Shown here: one piece after another, positions 23,860 to 34,640 of the stretch
Layout of the letters: every line of letters starts with the position of its first letter
Position numbering within the stretch: position 1 is the first letter of the stretch
Assembly (NCBI GenBank): GCA_933228895.1
Contig: OW121852.1
Span: 126,847,544 to 126,911,543, forward strand
Direction: 5' to 3'
DNA length: 64,000 nt
DNA from: Platycnemis pennipes
Taxonomy: Eukaryota; Arthropoda; Insecta; Odonata; Platycnemididae
Notes under the pieces: generated by a model
What the model was told of the DNA's origin: nothing
Database searches by the model: none
Seen by the model: only the letters and a program-made list of their open reading frames with translations
Made by a program: the position numbers and the translations under genes

Positions 23860-24480
23860 CTTACTGTTAGAAGGGACCCACGGGTTATAGTGGGTGCTTT
23901 TCTGTTGTGTGAAGAGAGGTTTCTGAGTAAGAGCTGTGTGTCCCAAACGGAATATTACGTTTTCTTCCCTTCTATTTATCCGGGTGGATGATACCCAAGG
24001 GGAGAAATCCGCTTTGATTGATCGCAGCTTGTTTTGGGTTTCGCTTCCTCATGACCTCTGCCACTGATCCTTTACTATCTGAGCAAATTTTGACTTCAAG
24101 TCATTTGCTGTAACATAGTCAAACTCCACGTATTGTCTACCAAGGGCTTTTTTTGCTGCCAAATCTGCTTTTCCATTGCCTGAAATCCCTACGTGAGCTG
24201 GACACTACGTCAGAGTGACGCTCACACCTTCAGATTGTAGTCTTGATAGTATTTTGTGAATTTCTTGTGTTATTGTGTCCCGTGGGGAGTAAGTAGCGAT
24301 GGATTGCAAGGCTCTCAGGGAATCAGAACAAATAACGTAAGCTGATTCTTTCGCTTCTATGCTCTCCAAGGCCATCTTAATGGCTAGGGTCTCAGCTGTG
24401 AAAATACTACAGAATGGATGCAGTATTACTTGGACGGTGGCCAAGTGAAGTTATGAAGGAGCAGGCAGTAAATGTTTAGC
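23860..24480 (-). pseudogene. LINE RNase H domain, broken
   Basis: The minus strand encodes an RNase H-like domain of a non-LTR retrotransposon. FTAETLAIKMALESI, CSDSLRALQSI and CPAHVGISGNGKADLAAKKA appear in family order, and only some I, R1 and Jockey-group LINEs carry this domain, which degrades RNA in the RNA-DNA hybrid. The metal-binding E (FTAE) and D (CSDS) are visible. A stop replaces the Trp that usually precedes CPxHVGISGN (near 24205). Downstream, residues resembling RLGHTALTQKPLF remain in other frames. There is no RT part, so this is a 5'-truncated dead copy. Confidence 0.75.
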
Positions 24481-25100
24481 ATCTAGACCCATCTTCTTAA
24501 GTGTTTTAAAGTCTGTTTCCGCACTAATAGGCGCTTCAGACAGGGAGGGAAGGATTAAGGATATGATTGGAAGGGATAGGGGGTATCTAGACCCATCATC
24601 ATGGGTGTTTTCAAGTCTGTTTCCGCTCTAATAGGCGCTTCAGACCGGGAGGAAAGGCATATGGATAGGTATGGAAGGGATGGGGATAGGATAAGGTCCG
24701 AAGCCTCTAGACCCATCTCACTCATGGTGTTTTCAAGTCTGTTTCCGCACTAATAGGCGCTTCAGACCGGGAGGAAAGGTATAAGGATAGGGATGGAAGG
24801 GATAGAAGGGATAGGGATATGTGGTCTGAAACCCATCTCACTCATGGTGTTTTCAAGTCTGTTTCCGCACTAATAGGCGCTTCAGACCGGGAGGAAAGGT
24901 ATAAGGATAGGGATGGAAGGGATAGAAGGGATAGGGATATGTGGTGTCAAGCTGTATTTGTGGTCCTTCTGAAGCCTCCCTATGGATCATGGGTGTTTTC
25001 AAGTCTGTTTCCGCTCTAATAGGCGCTTCAAACCGGGAGGAAAGGCATAAGGATAGGTATGGAAGGGATGGGGATAGGATAAGGTCCGAAGCGCGACCCC
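24481..25100 (+). repeat. About 120-bp tandem array, five copies
   Basis: Units share TTTCAAGTCTGTTTCCGC, TAATAGGCGCTTCAGAC and a purine-rich stretch (GGAAGGGATAGGGATA). Starts are near 24482, 24585, 24706, 24825 and 24968. Units 3 and 4 are almost identical. The strong purine bias on the plus strand could favour triplex or R-loop structures. ORFs here are by-products. Confidence 0.8.
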
Positions 25101-25116
25101 TGGTCCTTCTGCATAA

Positions 25117-25374
<258 letters not shown>

Positions 25375-26066
25375 CTAGCAACAAGGTGTTGAGGGTGGGG
25401 GTGAAGGAAAGGATAATCAGTGGACACTTACCAGTAGATGACCCATGGAGAGCCTGGTGTCCACTGCGCTTTGGAGCTTTCGGGTCACGAACCCTTCTTC
25501 AGCTGGAGGAGATCACTACTGGGGTGTCACACTGGAGTCAAGGGTTTCGGTTGGTGTGTGAAAAGGGGATTGGCTAGGGTAAAAAGGAGGGAGGGGGAAG
25601 AGGGTGGACTAGGAAGGGGAAATGGAGAGGGAAATTGGACGGGTGGAGAAAGCTAGCGAATGTTGATGCCGGGAGAAGTGGTTGATTTTAATATGGAAAT
25701 ATAGGCGAGCTCCCAGTGACGGAGCTCTAACGTAGATGTTTCAGGTGGGAATGCTCTGATTACCTTCACTCTGAAGCAGTCATTGAAGGGAAGGTTATGA
25801 GAATTGGCGTGCTCGGCTACTGGCAACCTTAAATGTCGGGTGACACTGCTCCTATGGTTATTGATTCGCATATTAAAAGAGGTGGTCGTCAGTCCTATAT
25901 AGAAGGCCTGGCAGTGATTACAGGAAATTTCATAAATTACATTACTCGAAGAGCAGGTTCCTCGAGAATGTATTTGGTATGTGACGTTTGTAACCGGGCT
26001 GATAAAGGAGTGGGAATGGGAGTTAATGGTCACCCCCACCCTCAACACCTTGTTGCTAGCATTTAT
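25375..26066 (-). mobile_element. Penelope-like element fragment between inverted ends
   Basis: Inverted copies of AATGCTAGCAACAAGGTGTT bound the segment (about 25371-25404 and 26033-26066). Between them are the GIY-YIG coding relic on the minus strand and, at 25477-25502, a minus-strand CTGAAGA, GGGT/ACCC hairpin and GAAAG core. (AT)n tracts flank both sides (25122-25374 and 26098-26127), so it probably landed within a microsatellite or mobilised part of one. Confidence 0.7.
25653..26066 (-). pseudogene. PLE GIY-YIG endonuclease domain, 5' truncated
   Basis: The minus-strand frame ends with a stop at 25653 and reads CSSSNVIYEISCNHCQAFYIG, the GIY-YIG core (here VIY and YIG) with the Cys pair (SCNHC) usual in Penelope-like elements. 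It continues with the Arg-containing helix (MRINNHR) and the C-terminal region HWELAYISIL. The enzyme nicks target DNA to start reverse transcription. The RT domain that should precede it is absent. The open frame continues upstream into (AT)n (YIYIYI), which is not part of the protein. No stop breaks the domain, so this copy is fairly young. Confidence 0.8.
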
Positions 26067-26092
26067 TAGGACATCTCTTCTCTCTCTTCTAC

Positions 26093-26132
<40 letters not shown>

Positions 26133-26198
26133 AGGAAGTTCCAAGAATGAGGATTTCAGTGCCATTGAAGTATTTGCAGCTTACATCTGGATATCAAG

Positions 26199-26692
26199 GG
26201 GGTATTTTGTAATCACAACCTTTTAATGACTCTTTGCGGGAAGCCGGGAGATCCGTTTTGCTCTCTTAATGATCGGCTCACGAACGGTTCGTGAATTGTC
26301 GAAGCTTCTGTCGGTAGCGCTATCTGTTGCCGTCTCGGTGTGCTAAAGTTCTTCACGTTGTGCAAATTCCAAAAATACAATTTAAAATCGTTAGTATCTT
26401 TCTCGCTCTTGCTTTTTTTCCAACTCAAGCTTCAAGTGGAAACGATGGTGGCTCCATTTCACGTTCTTTATGAAGATGAGATGGGAACTAATGGCAGGCG
26501 AAGATAATGAAACGGATCAAGAGTCGAAAGATATGGATCAGAGCGGATGAATCGTCTAAAAGACCAGCACATGACCGGCAGTTCACCGCTTGAGATCCGA
26601 AGATGGTCACGCCACATGGGTGGCGGAGTTTAACTACGAAAAAGTGACATTTTATGACGTATTCTCACTAAAGTGAGATTACAAAATATCCC
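26199..26692. mobile_element. MITE-like element with GGGRTATTTTGTAATC termini
   Basis: The left end GGGGTATTTTGTAATCACA is matched in reverse complement by the right end (TGAGATTACAAAATATCCC). A subterminal hairpin (TCTCACT against AGTGAGA) sits at 26662-26679. No target duplication or transposase is clear, so the superfamily is unresolved. The internal 71-codon minus-strand ORF has no recognised domain. Confidence 0.55.
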
Positions 26693-28000
26693 TCCAGGTT
26701 GAGATCCACCTAAGGCTGTGGGGTTCTCCAGGGTGGGTTGTTCGGGACTCCATAATTTAAAATCCTAGGATGTTCCATTCCAAAATCAGAGATAAAATTA
26801 TAAAAACGTATCCCTAAGGCTAGTTTCATTCTAGGTCGCCTGCTTAAAAGCTGCATAAAATTGGGATTAAAAAAAAATTTGGTTAAAACACGGATGGGTT
26901 CTCAATATTGCTCCCGTAGTGGCAAGATAGGTTATCGATCAACAACGAAATTTCTTCAACACATCCTGGTTAAGAGGTGTTTTAGCTAGATATGGACTGA
27001 ATAGCAGATTTCTCATATCAGATAATTAAAATCATGACTCGAATATTTGAATATCTCGAATTTCGAAACCTCAAATACTAGAATTGCAATTAATATGCTA
27101 AATTTTTTCTGCCGTAATTACTTTATTTTTTGTCTGGCGAAGGAAAAAACGAAAACTTGACTAAATCAAAAAATTTAATTCCGGTTTTAAAATGTCAAAA
27201 ATTCAATAAAATAACATTATTACCAATTATGGACCATTGAATACATCAAAATTTTATAAGCATTAGGCGTAAAGCTTTGAGGTGTTCTTCAAATACTGGC
27301 ACGTTCTGAGTTAACCACATAGTGTCAAAGTACACAGGTAAATCGAAAACTTGCATAAAAGGTTAAAGTTGGAAATATTAACCCCTGATCTGGTAAAATG
27401 AACTATGGTATGTATTACTATGATAAGGTAAACATTTGGCATGTAATTGGTCCATGATTCAGTTAGGGCCAACTGTCAGAATAGTACAACGAAACTCCTG
27501 AGTTCCATAAGCTCTCTACTCAGCAAGGGAAAGCCAAATTTAATGCAGTTAAGTAATAAAGGTAATTATTATTTCTCTCCTCCTCAATACCCTTCATGCT
27601 GAAAAAAGTGTGACTGCAGTGGTCCCACCCACGATTCAGTCAAGTGATCAGTTTCATAATAAGGTTTTAGGATTTCATAACTACTTTGGCATATCAAAAA
27701 TTTTAAAAAATTAGCATTGGCTGTAATTAGTTGAAATTTCATTAGAAAATGAGGACAGCTAACAGAATAAAAAGCACAAAATTCTTGGTCAAAGGATTTT
27801 AAGTCACGAAGACAATTCTAATCCAAATAAAATGTTTTCAATGTTTATCGGGTGCAACAAAAAAATAATTTGTGATGCATAAAATACATTTTACTGCATT
27901 AAAATCGGTTTCCTCATTCGGAAGATGTAATTTCTCAAACTCAGGCATCTCGCGGTAATCGCGTCAGTCTCGACCGATAATAGCGACAATGGCTCGTTGA
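26693..28000. other. No recognised feature
   Basis: AT-rich unique-looking DNA. The last 8 bases before 28001 are the left target duplication of the hAT element. Confidence 0.45.
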
Positions 28001-28850
28001 CATAGCTGGGCAAAGTTAATCCAAAAATTAACTTCGTTAATGTATTAAAAGCTACTCAAAAAGTTAACTTCGTTAATCGTTAAATCGTTATCTTGATGAA
28101 AATTTAACGCGAGTTAAAGTTATTCGTTAAAGTTAAAAATCTATATTAAATTGTGGGCAATTTTGAATTATATGTCACTTATCATTTAGGTATTTTTAAT
28201 GTCAATGAACTTAATAAGAATTTCATGGTCAAAAATACTTTATAAACAGTATAGCTTAGGTAATGTAGACTTATACACACGAGGTATGGAGTTTCATAGT
28301 AATTAACCGTTTCCGTCAGTAAAGTTGGACCTGACGCTGTTTGAATTTGATTGTGGAAATAGAAACCTTGGGATACGCCGCTACTGGTAGCTGCGATACC
28401 AAAAGATTCACTAATATTTTGCTGGCGTAGTTTTTTTGCCATTAGATGGTGAAAAAACTATTGATATATGAAGAATCCACAGCTCTTGAAGAAGCCTTAG
28501 ACTTGGTTCTCGTTTTCCCGCGAGTTGATCCTACCTTTACTTTTTCTTCAAATTGAACGTATGTAGATAAATGTTTTCTGTAAAAGTTATGTAAAAGTTG
28601 ATTGCTGTACAAACGCCGAGTTCTCTGGATTGCATTCTCAACACAACTCCTTCACGAAGTTATTAAACGGCAATCCAGACGGCTCTAAACAAAAGTAACG
28701 CACTTAAATTAACGGAATTAAAAGTTAACGGAAGTTAATAAGACCGTTAATAGTTTTTGGATTTAACTTAAAAGTTAAAGCGTTAAGCAATAGGTATGTT
28801 AACTTCGTTAATTAACGATTAACGGATTAACGCTTTTCTGCCCAGCTATG
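28001..28850. mobile_element. hAT-type non-autonomous transposon (850 bp)
   Basis: Perfect 12-bp terminal inverted repeats (CATAGCTGGGCA and TGCCCAGCTATG) are flanked by a perfect 8-bp duplication, CTCGTTGA, at 27993-28000 and 28851-28858. Eight-base duplications are the hallmark of hAT. Subterminal regions on both sides are packed with GTTAAC/CGTTAA motifs, probably transposase-binding sites. An 86-codon minus-strand ORF (28182-28442, begins MAKKLRQQNISESF) lies inside but is not clearly a transposase. The exact ends suggest a fairly recent insertion. Confidence 0.85.
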
Positions 28851-28858
28851 CTCGTTGA

Positions 28859-29228
28859 TATAGTATAGAGGCACGAGTTCTTATTGTTATTAACTCTTCT
28901 ATAAAATTCTTTAGCTATTTAAAGAAGCTATTTAAAAGAAGTACGATATGGAAAAAGGGCACATTTTTTGACCCCTTATTAATTAACGACGATGTAACGG
29001 GAGTAGGCGTGGACCGAGCCGCAACCGTCCACGACGTGATATATGAAATTTCTTCGATTTTGAATCGTGACTAGCGGTGACTGCTTTCGTTGTGTTAATT
29101 GTCGTGAAAAGACAAGAGTTTTTCCTAAATTCCTTTCGTTAAAATTTTTGTCATTCTGCCTTAAATGACTCGGCGAAACCTATCCACAGACTCCTTTCTC
29201 CACTGTATGTTTTTCGAAAAAAAAAACT
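28859..29228. other. No recognised feature
   Basis: Unassigned. A short inverted pair (CGTGGAC and GTCCACG) lies near 29007-29033. Confidence 0.4.
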
Positions 29229-29237
29229 TAATGTTAG

Positions 29238-29897
29238 TTAATTCGTTAAACTTTCGCGGTTCATGATATCCGGCGTCGTTGTTTTTTGGGTAAACCCGCG
29301 TCACAGTATGAAAATGACAGAGAAGCATGACATAAGATCTATATTCAAACCTCGAAGGCAAATTAAAGACTTCTTACGCAGCGCAAAAGAAAAAGATATA
29401 TTAAAGACGGAAGGAGTCTACAAATTAAGCTGCCGATCGTGTGATAAGGTGTACGTAGGAGAGACGGGTAGAACAATACGGACAAGAATAAAAGAACATG
29501 GAGCCGCCATTCGACTGGGCCACTTCGAAAAATCAGCGGTCGCAGAAGACGCCGTCCAAGGACACGAAATCGACGTGACCAACGCAGAAGTCATAGCAAG
29601 GGAAAAATATTTCAAGACGAGGTTAATAAGAGAGGCCCTCGAAATTAGGAAGTATGCTAGAAATTTTAATAGAGACCAAGGACAAATGGTAAGCTCATCC
29701 TGGCTTCCAGTTATTTCGAGAACCAAATGAAAAACTGAGAAACCCCCACCTCCACCCTCATCCACTCCCCCACCTCCACCACCGTGAGAATATAAATCTA
29801 CGCGCAAACCAAGCAATGTCATTACCCTGAGGAAGTCTCCAGCAACGGGTCAGTCATTTTTATACTGTGACGCGGGTTTACCCAAAAAACAACGACG
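29238..29897 (+). mobile_element. Penelope-like element with inverted terminal arms
   Basis: Arms of about 45 bp (29273-29319 and 29853-29897, sharing GTTTTTTGGGTAAACCCGCG) enclose a GIY-YIG coding segment. A candidate 9-bp target duplication, TAATGTTAG, lies at 29229-29237 and 29898-29906. The 3' region has CTGAGGA at 29827-29833, which fits the first conserved half of a hammerhead core, but the GAAA half is degraded. Confidence 0.7.
29326..29730 (+). pseudogene. PLE GIY-YIG endonuclease domain
   Basis: The open frame (track start 29263 lies in the terminal arm, so the coding part is taken from inside it) reads MTEKHDIRSIFKP, then GVYKLSCRSCDKVYVGETG, the GIY-YIG core with a CxxC pair, then the Arg helix (IRTRIKEH) and a region ending FNRDQGQMVSSSW. 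It ends at TGA in 29728-29730. This is the C-terminal endonuclease of a Penelope-type reverse transcriptase; the RT is missing through 5' truncation. The frame is free of stops. A downstream C-rich tract (29740-29782) precedes the terminal arm. Confidence 0.8.
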
Positions 29898-29906
29898 TAA
29901 TGTTAG

Positions 29907-30347
29907 GTTCAAGTACCTACAATTTTTTTTGCTGTGTATTTTGTGAAAGTATCGCCGCCAACTAACGCAAGAAAAATTTGCTTTATTTTTTAAATATTCG
30001 TCCGAAACGTAATAAATAAGTGTTTTATCGTTTTATGATCTCATTATCGTCTCTTTTCGTTTTCAAAATATCAATCAATTTCCCTGAACCCCTACTAATA
30101 GGCATCTTCTTATGTCGCCTAACATGAGCCTAAAAGGCATCGAAATGGCGGAGAAAAGTGATGGGAAAAAATTAAAGTTCAGCGTAAAATAGGGAAAATA
30201 CAATCGGGATTAAAATATTTACCACCATGGAAGGTGATTGAACAAAACTGCAAATAGCAAATAAATGACAGTTACAGAAACTTTCTTCACTTACACATGA
30301 TTTATGGAGGGAACATAACCTCGGTATCTGTTTTTTTATGTTGTCAT
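29907..30347. other. No recognised feature
   Basis: AT-rich, no coding or repeat structure seen. Confidence 0.4.
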
Positions 30348-30467
30348 AATCGAATCGATTAATCGACTATTGACCAATAAAAGCAATTAATCGGCCGCGA
30401 CTGATCGGCTGCTTGCAAATATTATTTACAAAATATCTATTGTTTTTTTGATAATCACCCATCCCTA
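30348..30467. mobile_element. Possible right end of a hAT element
   Basis: Ends in CACCCATCCCTA, close to the right end of the complete hAT element at 54978-55335 (CGACCCATCCCTA). Subterminal ATCGATTAATCGAC motifs are present. No left end or target duplication was found, so it is either truncated or a chance match. Confidence 0.35.
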
Positions 30468-31221
30468 CTGGAAACATAAAACTTTCACATATATATTTCA
30501 TCTATTTTACAATCCCTCTCCTAATTTCGAATCAAAAAAACAAATATATGACCAAAATAAAATATTCAATTAAAACAAATATGTAACTAGATAGAGAAAT
30601 GATCAGTACCCAATGTACTGAAATTTAAACATGAATATGTTACGCAATTTATAATGTAAGATATATTGTAGTCGTTTACAACCATTCTTAAATCACTGTG
30701 AAAACTAAGTGAAAAAATAAGAAATGTATTCCATATCTCTGATATTGTTTTCATTATTACATGTTGGTAAACGAAAAAAAAATTTAATACTTATTTGCCA
30801 AGGAGGATCAAAGAACAAATCCTAAATATGTGACATAAACGTGATATATGCCAGGTACATTATGAATTTAGATCAATTTTTTGAAAATCATTTCTCACGT
30901 GGAATAATTTCTTGTTGCAAAACGTCAAAATGATATAATACCAAGAATCGAGTATTCGAGAGGCAAATATTTTTAACCGCCGGAAACGCGGAAACAAAAA
31001 TAAGAGGTTTGTTTTTATCACGCATAAGAAAGCAAACACAACTACAAGAAAGCGGAAGTTTTTAAACTGTTTACATCGAAAAACAGGAAATCCAATTTCT
31101 AAAGTACACCTGGCAATGAAGAATACTAACAAAACAATCATAACAATGTTTCAGCAGTTTTTGGAGAAACATTTACGACACAGATTAAGCATTAGCGCGT
31201 TTCGACTTCCGGGTGCTCAAG
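30468..31221. other. Upstream region of the repeat-protein gene
   Basis: AT-rich, with a 93-codon minus-strand ORF (30860-31141) that starts with a hydrophobic stretch but has no known domain or splice support. No transposon ends were identified. Confidence 0.35.
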
Positions 31222-31382
31222 ATGGATAATGCCTATAAAAGCAAGATCCGCTTCCTTCCACTTCATACCGTCGAGATCTTCCTCGGAGCTTCGTTACACC
31301 CGTGCATCGACTATCATCACACGCAGCGCTTGCAACATCCTACCGCTCCACTTCTACGCAGGAGTCTCCACTGCTCATCCAC
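31222..31382 (+). CDS. Candidate exon 1 of the repeat-protein gene
   Basis: From ATG at 31222 the frame is open for 161 bases to a consensus donor (GTAAGT at 31383). It leaves two bases of a codon, which exactly matches the phase needed by exon 2 (first base 31652). The peptide (starts MDNAYKSKIRFLP) has no signal peptide or known domain. The alternative is that this stretch is promoter plus 5' UTR, because a TATA motif sits inside it. The phase match raises the odds of a coding exon but has a one-in-three chance of arising at random. Confidence 0.35.
31234..31240 (+). promoter_or_regulatory. TATA box candidate
   Basis: TATAAAA in a GC-balanced context, about 25-30 bases before TTCATACC (31267), which is near the insect initiator consensus. 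If used, transcription would begin downstream of the ATG at 31222. Exon 1 would then be non-coding and translation would begin in exon 2 (first in-frame ATG at 31830-31832). Confidence 0.4.
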
Positions 31383-31651
31383 GTAAGTCAGTCTTAGTAA
31401 TTTTCATAGCATTAATTCATCTGTCTAAAGTACTTACACAAATTAAACAGTGTAAAATTTCAATTAGTGAAGCACACGAATTCAAAAAATTAAAACTCTA
31501 ATTTCTTGCGAAATTACTCCCCTAATTATTGCATGAAAATTAGTATACGTCATAAGTATGTTTTAACATCAAAACTAAAGTTTTCATGCACATTGAACCA
31601 CGACAAGAAAAACTTTCAAAGCTAAGAATATTTAACGTAATTTATCTTCAG
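31383..31651 (+). other. Candidate intron
   Basis: Begins GTAAGT and ends TTTATCTTCAG. It is 269 bp long, AT-rich, with stops in all frames. Confidence 0.45.
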
Positions 31652-34406
31652 TGATCCACCTTCAGATGTTTTGTCATTCACCAAGTTCCATATTGCATTC
31701 ACAGTTGATGATGCGGTAAGGAACAGGCTGTTAGAAGATTTGACTCCAGAATATGCAAGTAACTATTCCGAAGGCCAGACGATTAATTATCGCTTATATT
31801 TGAAGAAAAACCTCAACGAAACGGACAAAATGGTGACAACCACAACAAGTGAACCAACAGAAGAGAGGAATAACGAAGAAGATAAGGGAAGCTCACGACA
31901 TGGTCTGGATACATCCGAATACGGTACAACCCCGACAAATACTACACAGCACCAAGGGCGAGGAAGAGAACTCCATCAAAGGGAGTCTGACGATGGCAAT
32001 GCTACCCCGACATCTACTGCAAGAGACACTGGTACGCAACAACAACGCCCGGGAGAAGAACCACATCAACGGCAAGCTAATGATGGTGGTCCTACCCCAT
32101 CAACTACTGCTAAGGACACTAATACACAACACCAAGACTTGGGAGGAGAAGGCCATCAACGGGAAGCGAACGATGGAGGCCCTACCCCGAAACTACTACG
32201 AAAGACACTGGTACGCAACAACAACGCCAGGGAGGAAAACCCCATCAACGGGAACTTGACTATGGCGGACCTACCCCGACAACTAGTACAAGAGACTCTG
32301 GAACGCAACAACAACGCCCTGGAGGAGAACTCAATGAACGGGAAGCTGACGATGGCGGATCTACCCCGACAACTTTTACAAGAGTCACTGGTACGCAACA
32401 ACAACGCCCGGGAGGAGAACAGCATCAACGGGAAGCTAATGATGGTGGTCCTAACCCGAAAACTACTGCTAAAGACACTAATGCTCAACACCGACGCCCG
32501 GGAGGAGAACGCCATCAACGGGAAGCTAATGATGGTGATCCTACCCAAACAATTATTGATAAAGACACTAATACGGAACACAAAGGCCCGGAACGAGAAC
32601 GCCATCAAACGGGAAGCTAACGATGGCGGTCCTACCCCGACAACTACTGCTAAAGACACTAATACGCAAGACCAAGTCCCGGCTGGAAAACGCCATCAAC
32701 AGGAAGCTAATGATGGTGGTCCTAACCCGTCAACTACTGATAAAGAAACTAATACACAAAAACAAGGCCCAGGAAGAGAACGACATCAACGGGAAGCGAA
32801 AGATGGCCGACCTACTCCGAAAGTACTACAAGAGACACTGGTACGCATCAACAACGCCCTGGAGGATAACTCAATTAACGGGAAGCTGACGATGGCGGAT
32901 CTACCCCGACAACTTTTACAAGAGTCACTGGTACGCAACAACAACGCCCGGGAGGAGAACAGTATCAACGGGAAGCTAATGATGGTGGTCCTACCGCGAC
33001 AGCTACTGCTGAAGATACTAATGCGCAACACCAAGGCCCGGGAGGAGAACGCCATCAACGAGAAGCTAATGATGGTGATCCTACCCAAACAATTATTGAT
33101 AAAGACACTAATACGGAACACAAAGGCCCGGAACGAGAACGCCATCAAACGGAAAGCTAACGATGGCAGTCCTACCCCGACAACTACTGCTAAAGACACT
33201 AATACGCAAGACCAAGGCCCGGGTGGAAAACGCCATCAGCAGGAAGCTAATGATGGTGGTCCTAACCCGTCAACTGATAAAGAAACTAATACACAAAAAC
33301 AAAGCCCAGGAAGAGAACGACATCAACGGGAAGCGAAAGATGGCCGTCCTACCCCGAAAGTACTACAAGAGACACTGGTACGCATCAACAAAGCCCTGGA
33401 GGAGAACTCAATTAACGGGAAGCTGACGATGGCGGTCCTACCCCGACAACTACTACAAGAAACACTGGAACGCAACAACAACGCCCGGGAGGAGAACAGC
33501 ATCAACGGGAAGCTAAAGATGGTGGTCCTTACCCAACAACTACTGTTAAAGACACTAATACGCAACACCGAGGCCCGGGAGGAGAACGCCATCAACGGGA
33601 AGCTAATGATGGTGATCCTACCTCAACAATTATTGATAAAGACACTAATAGGGAACACCAAGGCCCGGAACGAGAACGCCATCAAACGGGAAGCTAACAA
33701 TGGCGGTCCTACCCCGACAACTACTGATAAAGACACTAAAACGCAACCCCAAGGCCCGGGTGGAAAACGCCATCAACAAGAAGCTAATTATGGTGGTCCT
33801 AACCCGTCAACTACTGATAAAGAAACTAATACACAAAAACAAGGCCCAGGAAGAGAACGACATCAACGGGAAGCGAACGATGGCCGTTCTACCCCGAAAG
33901 TACTACAAGAGACACTAGTACGCATCAACAACGCCCTGAAGGATAACTCAATTAACGGGAAGCTGACGATGGCGGATCTACCCCGACAACTTTTACAAGA
34001 GTCACTGGTATGCAACAACAACGCCCGGGAGGAGAACAGCATCAACGGGAAGCTAATGATGGTGGTCCTAACCCTAAAACTACTGCTTAAGACACTAATA
34101 CGCAACACCGAGGCCCGAGAGGAGAACTCCATCAACGGGAAGCTAATGATGGTGATGCTATCCCGACAATTATTGATAAAGGCACTAATACGGAACAACA
34201 AGGCCCGGAAGGAAAACGCCATCAAACGGGAAGCCAACGATGGCGGTCATACCCCGAAAACTATTGATAAAGACACTAACACGCATCACCAAGGCCCGGG
34301 AGGAGTACGCCATCAACTGGAAATTAACGATGGCGATCCTATCGCGATCTCTACTACAAGAGACACTGGTACGCAACACCAACGCCCGGGAGGAGTACGC
34401 AAATAA
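31652..34406 (+). CDS. Long repeat-protein exon with periodic frame switching
   Basis: Open for 918 codons from the acceptor to TAA at 34404-34406; the family is not recognised. The first 60 codons (VLSFTKFHIAFTVDDAVRN and following) are non-repetitive and protein-like. They are followed by a polar linker and then about 27 units of 30 residues. Two unit types alternate. Type A (for example TPTTTAKDTNTQ and GPGGERHQREANDGG) is Thr/Gln/Gly-rich and probably disordered or O-glycosylated. Type B (for example LPRQLLQESLVRNNNAREEN) is Leu-rich and probably helical. Both come from one 90-bp DNA repeat read in two frames. The switch A to B follows a one-base loss near 32190, 32820, 33356 and 33896, and the return follows an extra A in CATCAAACGG near 32607, 33147, 33685 and 34225. 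No catalytic motif or membrane segment is visible. A non-coding satellite is the main alternative. Confidence 0.55.
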
Positions 34407-34640
34407 CGGGAAGCTGTTGATGGTGGTCCTACCCCGACAGCTACTACAAGAGACACCGATACGCAACATCAACGCCCGGGAGGAGAACGCCATCAGCGGA
34501 TAGCTGACGATGGCGTGCCTTCCCCCATCAGCTACTACAAGAGACACCCATAGGCAACAACAACGCCCGGGAGGAGAACGCCATTAACGGGTAGCTGACG
34601 ATGGCGGTCCTACCCCAACATCTACTACACGAGACACCAG
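31930..34640 (+). repeat. 90-bp tandem repeat in 540-bp higher-order units
   Basis: The basic unit is 90 bp, with key blocks CCTACCCCGACAACTACT, GACACTAATACGCAACA, GCCCGGGAGGAGAACGCCAT and CGGGAAGCTAATGATGG. Groups of six units form a 540-bp higher-order repeat, seen from the marker AGGAAGAGAACGACATC at 32771, 33308 and 33848. The first group is one unit longer (630 bp). The array continues about 235 bp past the predicted stop, with further stops. Two forward frames and at least one reverse frame of the unit lack stops; the third forward frame is closed by TGA or TAA in CGGGAAGCTRA. Confidence 0.92.

Noticed and set aside
24205..24444. Cellular RNase H gene
   Set aside because: The HVGISGN and SDSLRAL motifs and the following LINE-type sequence identify a retrotransposon domain with a stop codon.
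30860..31141. Divergent secreted or membrane protein ORF on the minus strand
   Set aside because: Hydrophobic start only; AT-rich DNA readily gives Phe/Leu/Val runs and there is no splice evidence.
32156..34547. Antisense protein genes in the 90-bp repeat
   Set aside because: Open antisense frames follow from the repeat composition; none is continuous over the array and there is no promoter or splice context.
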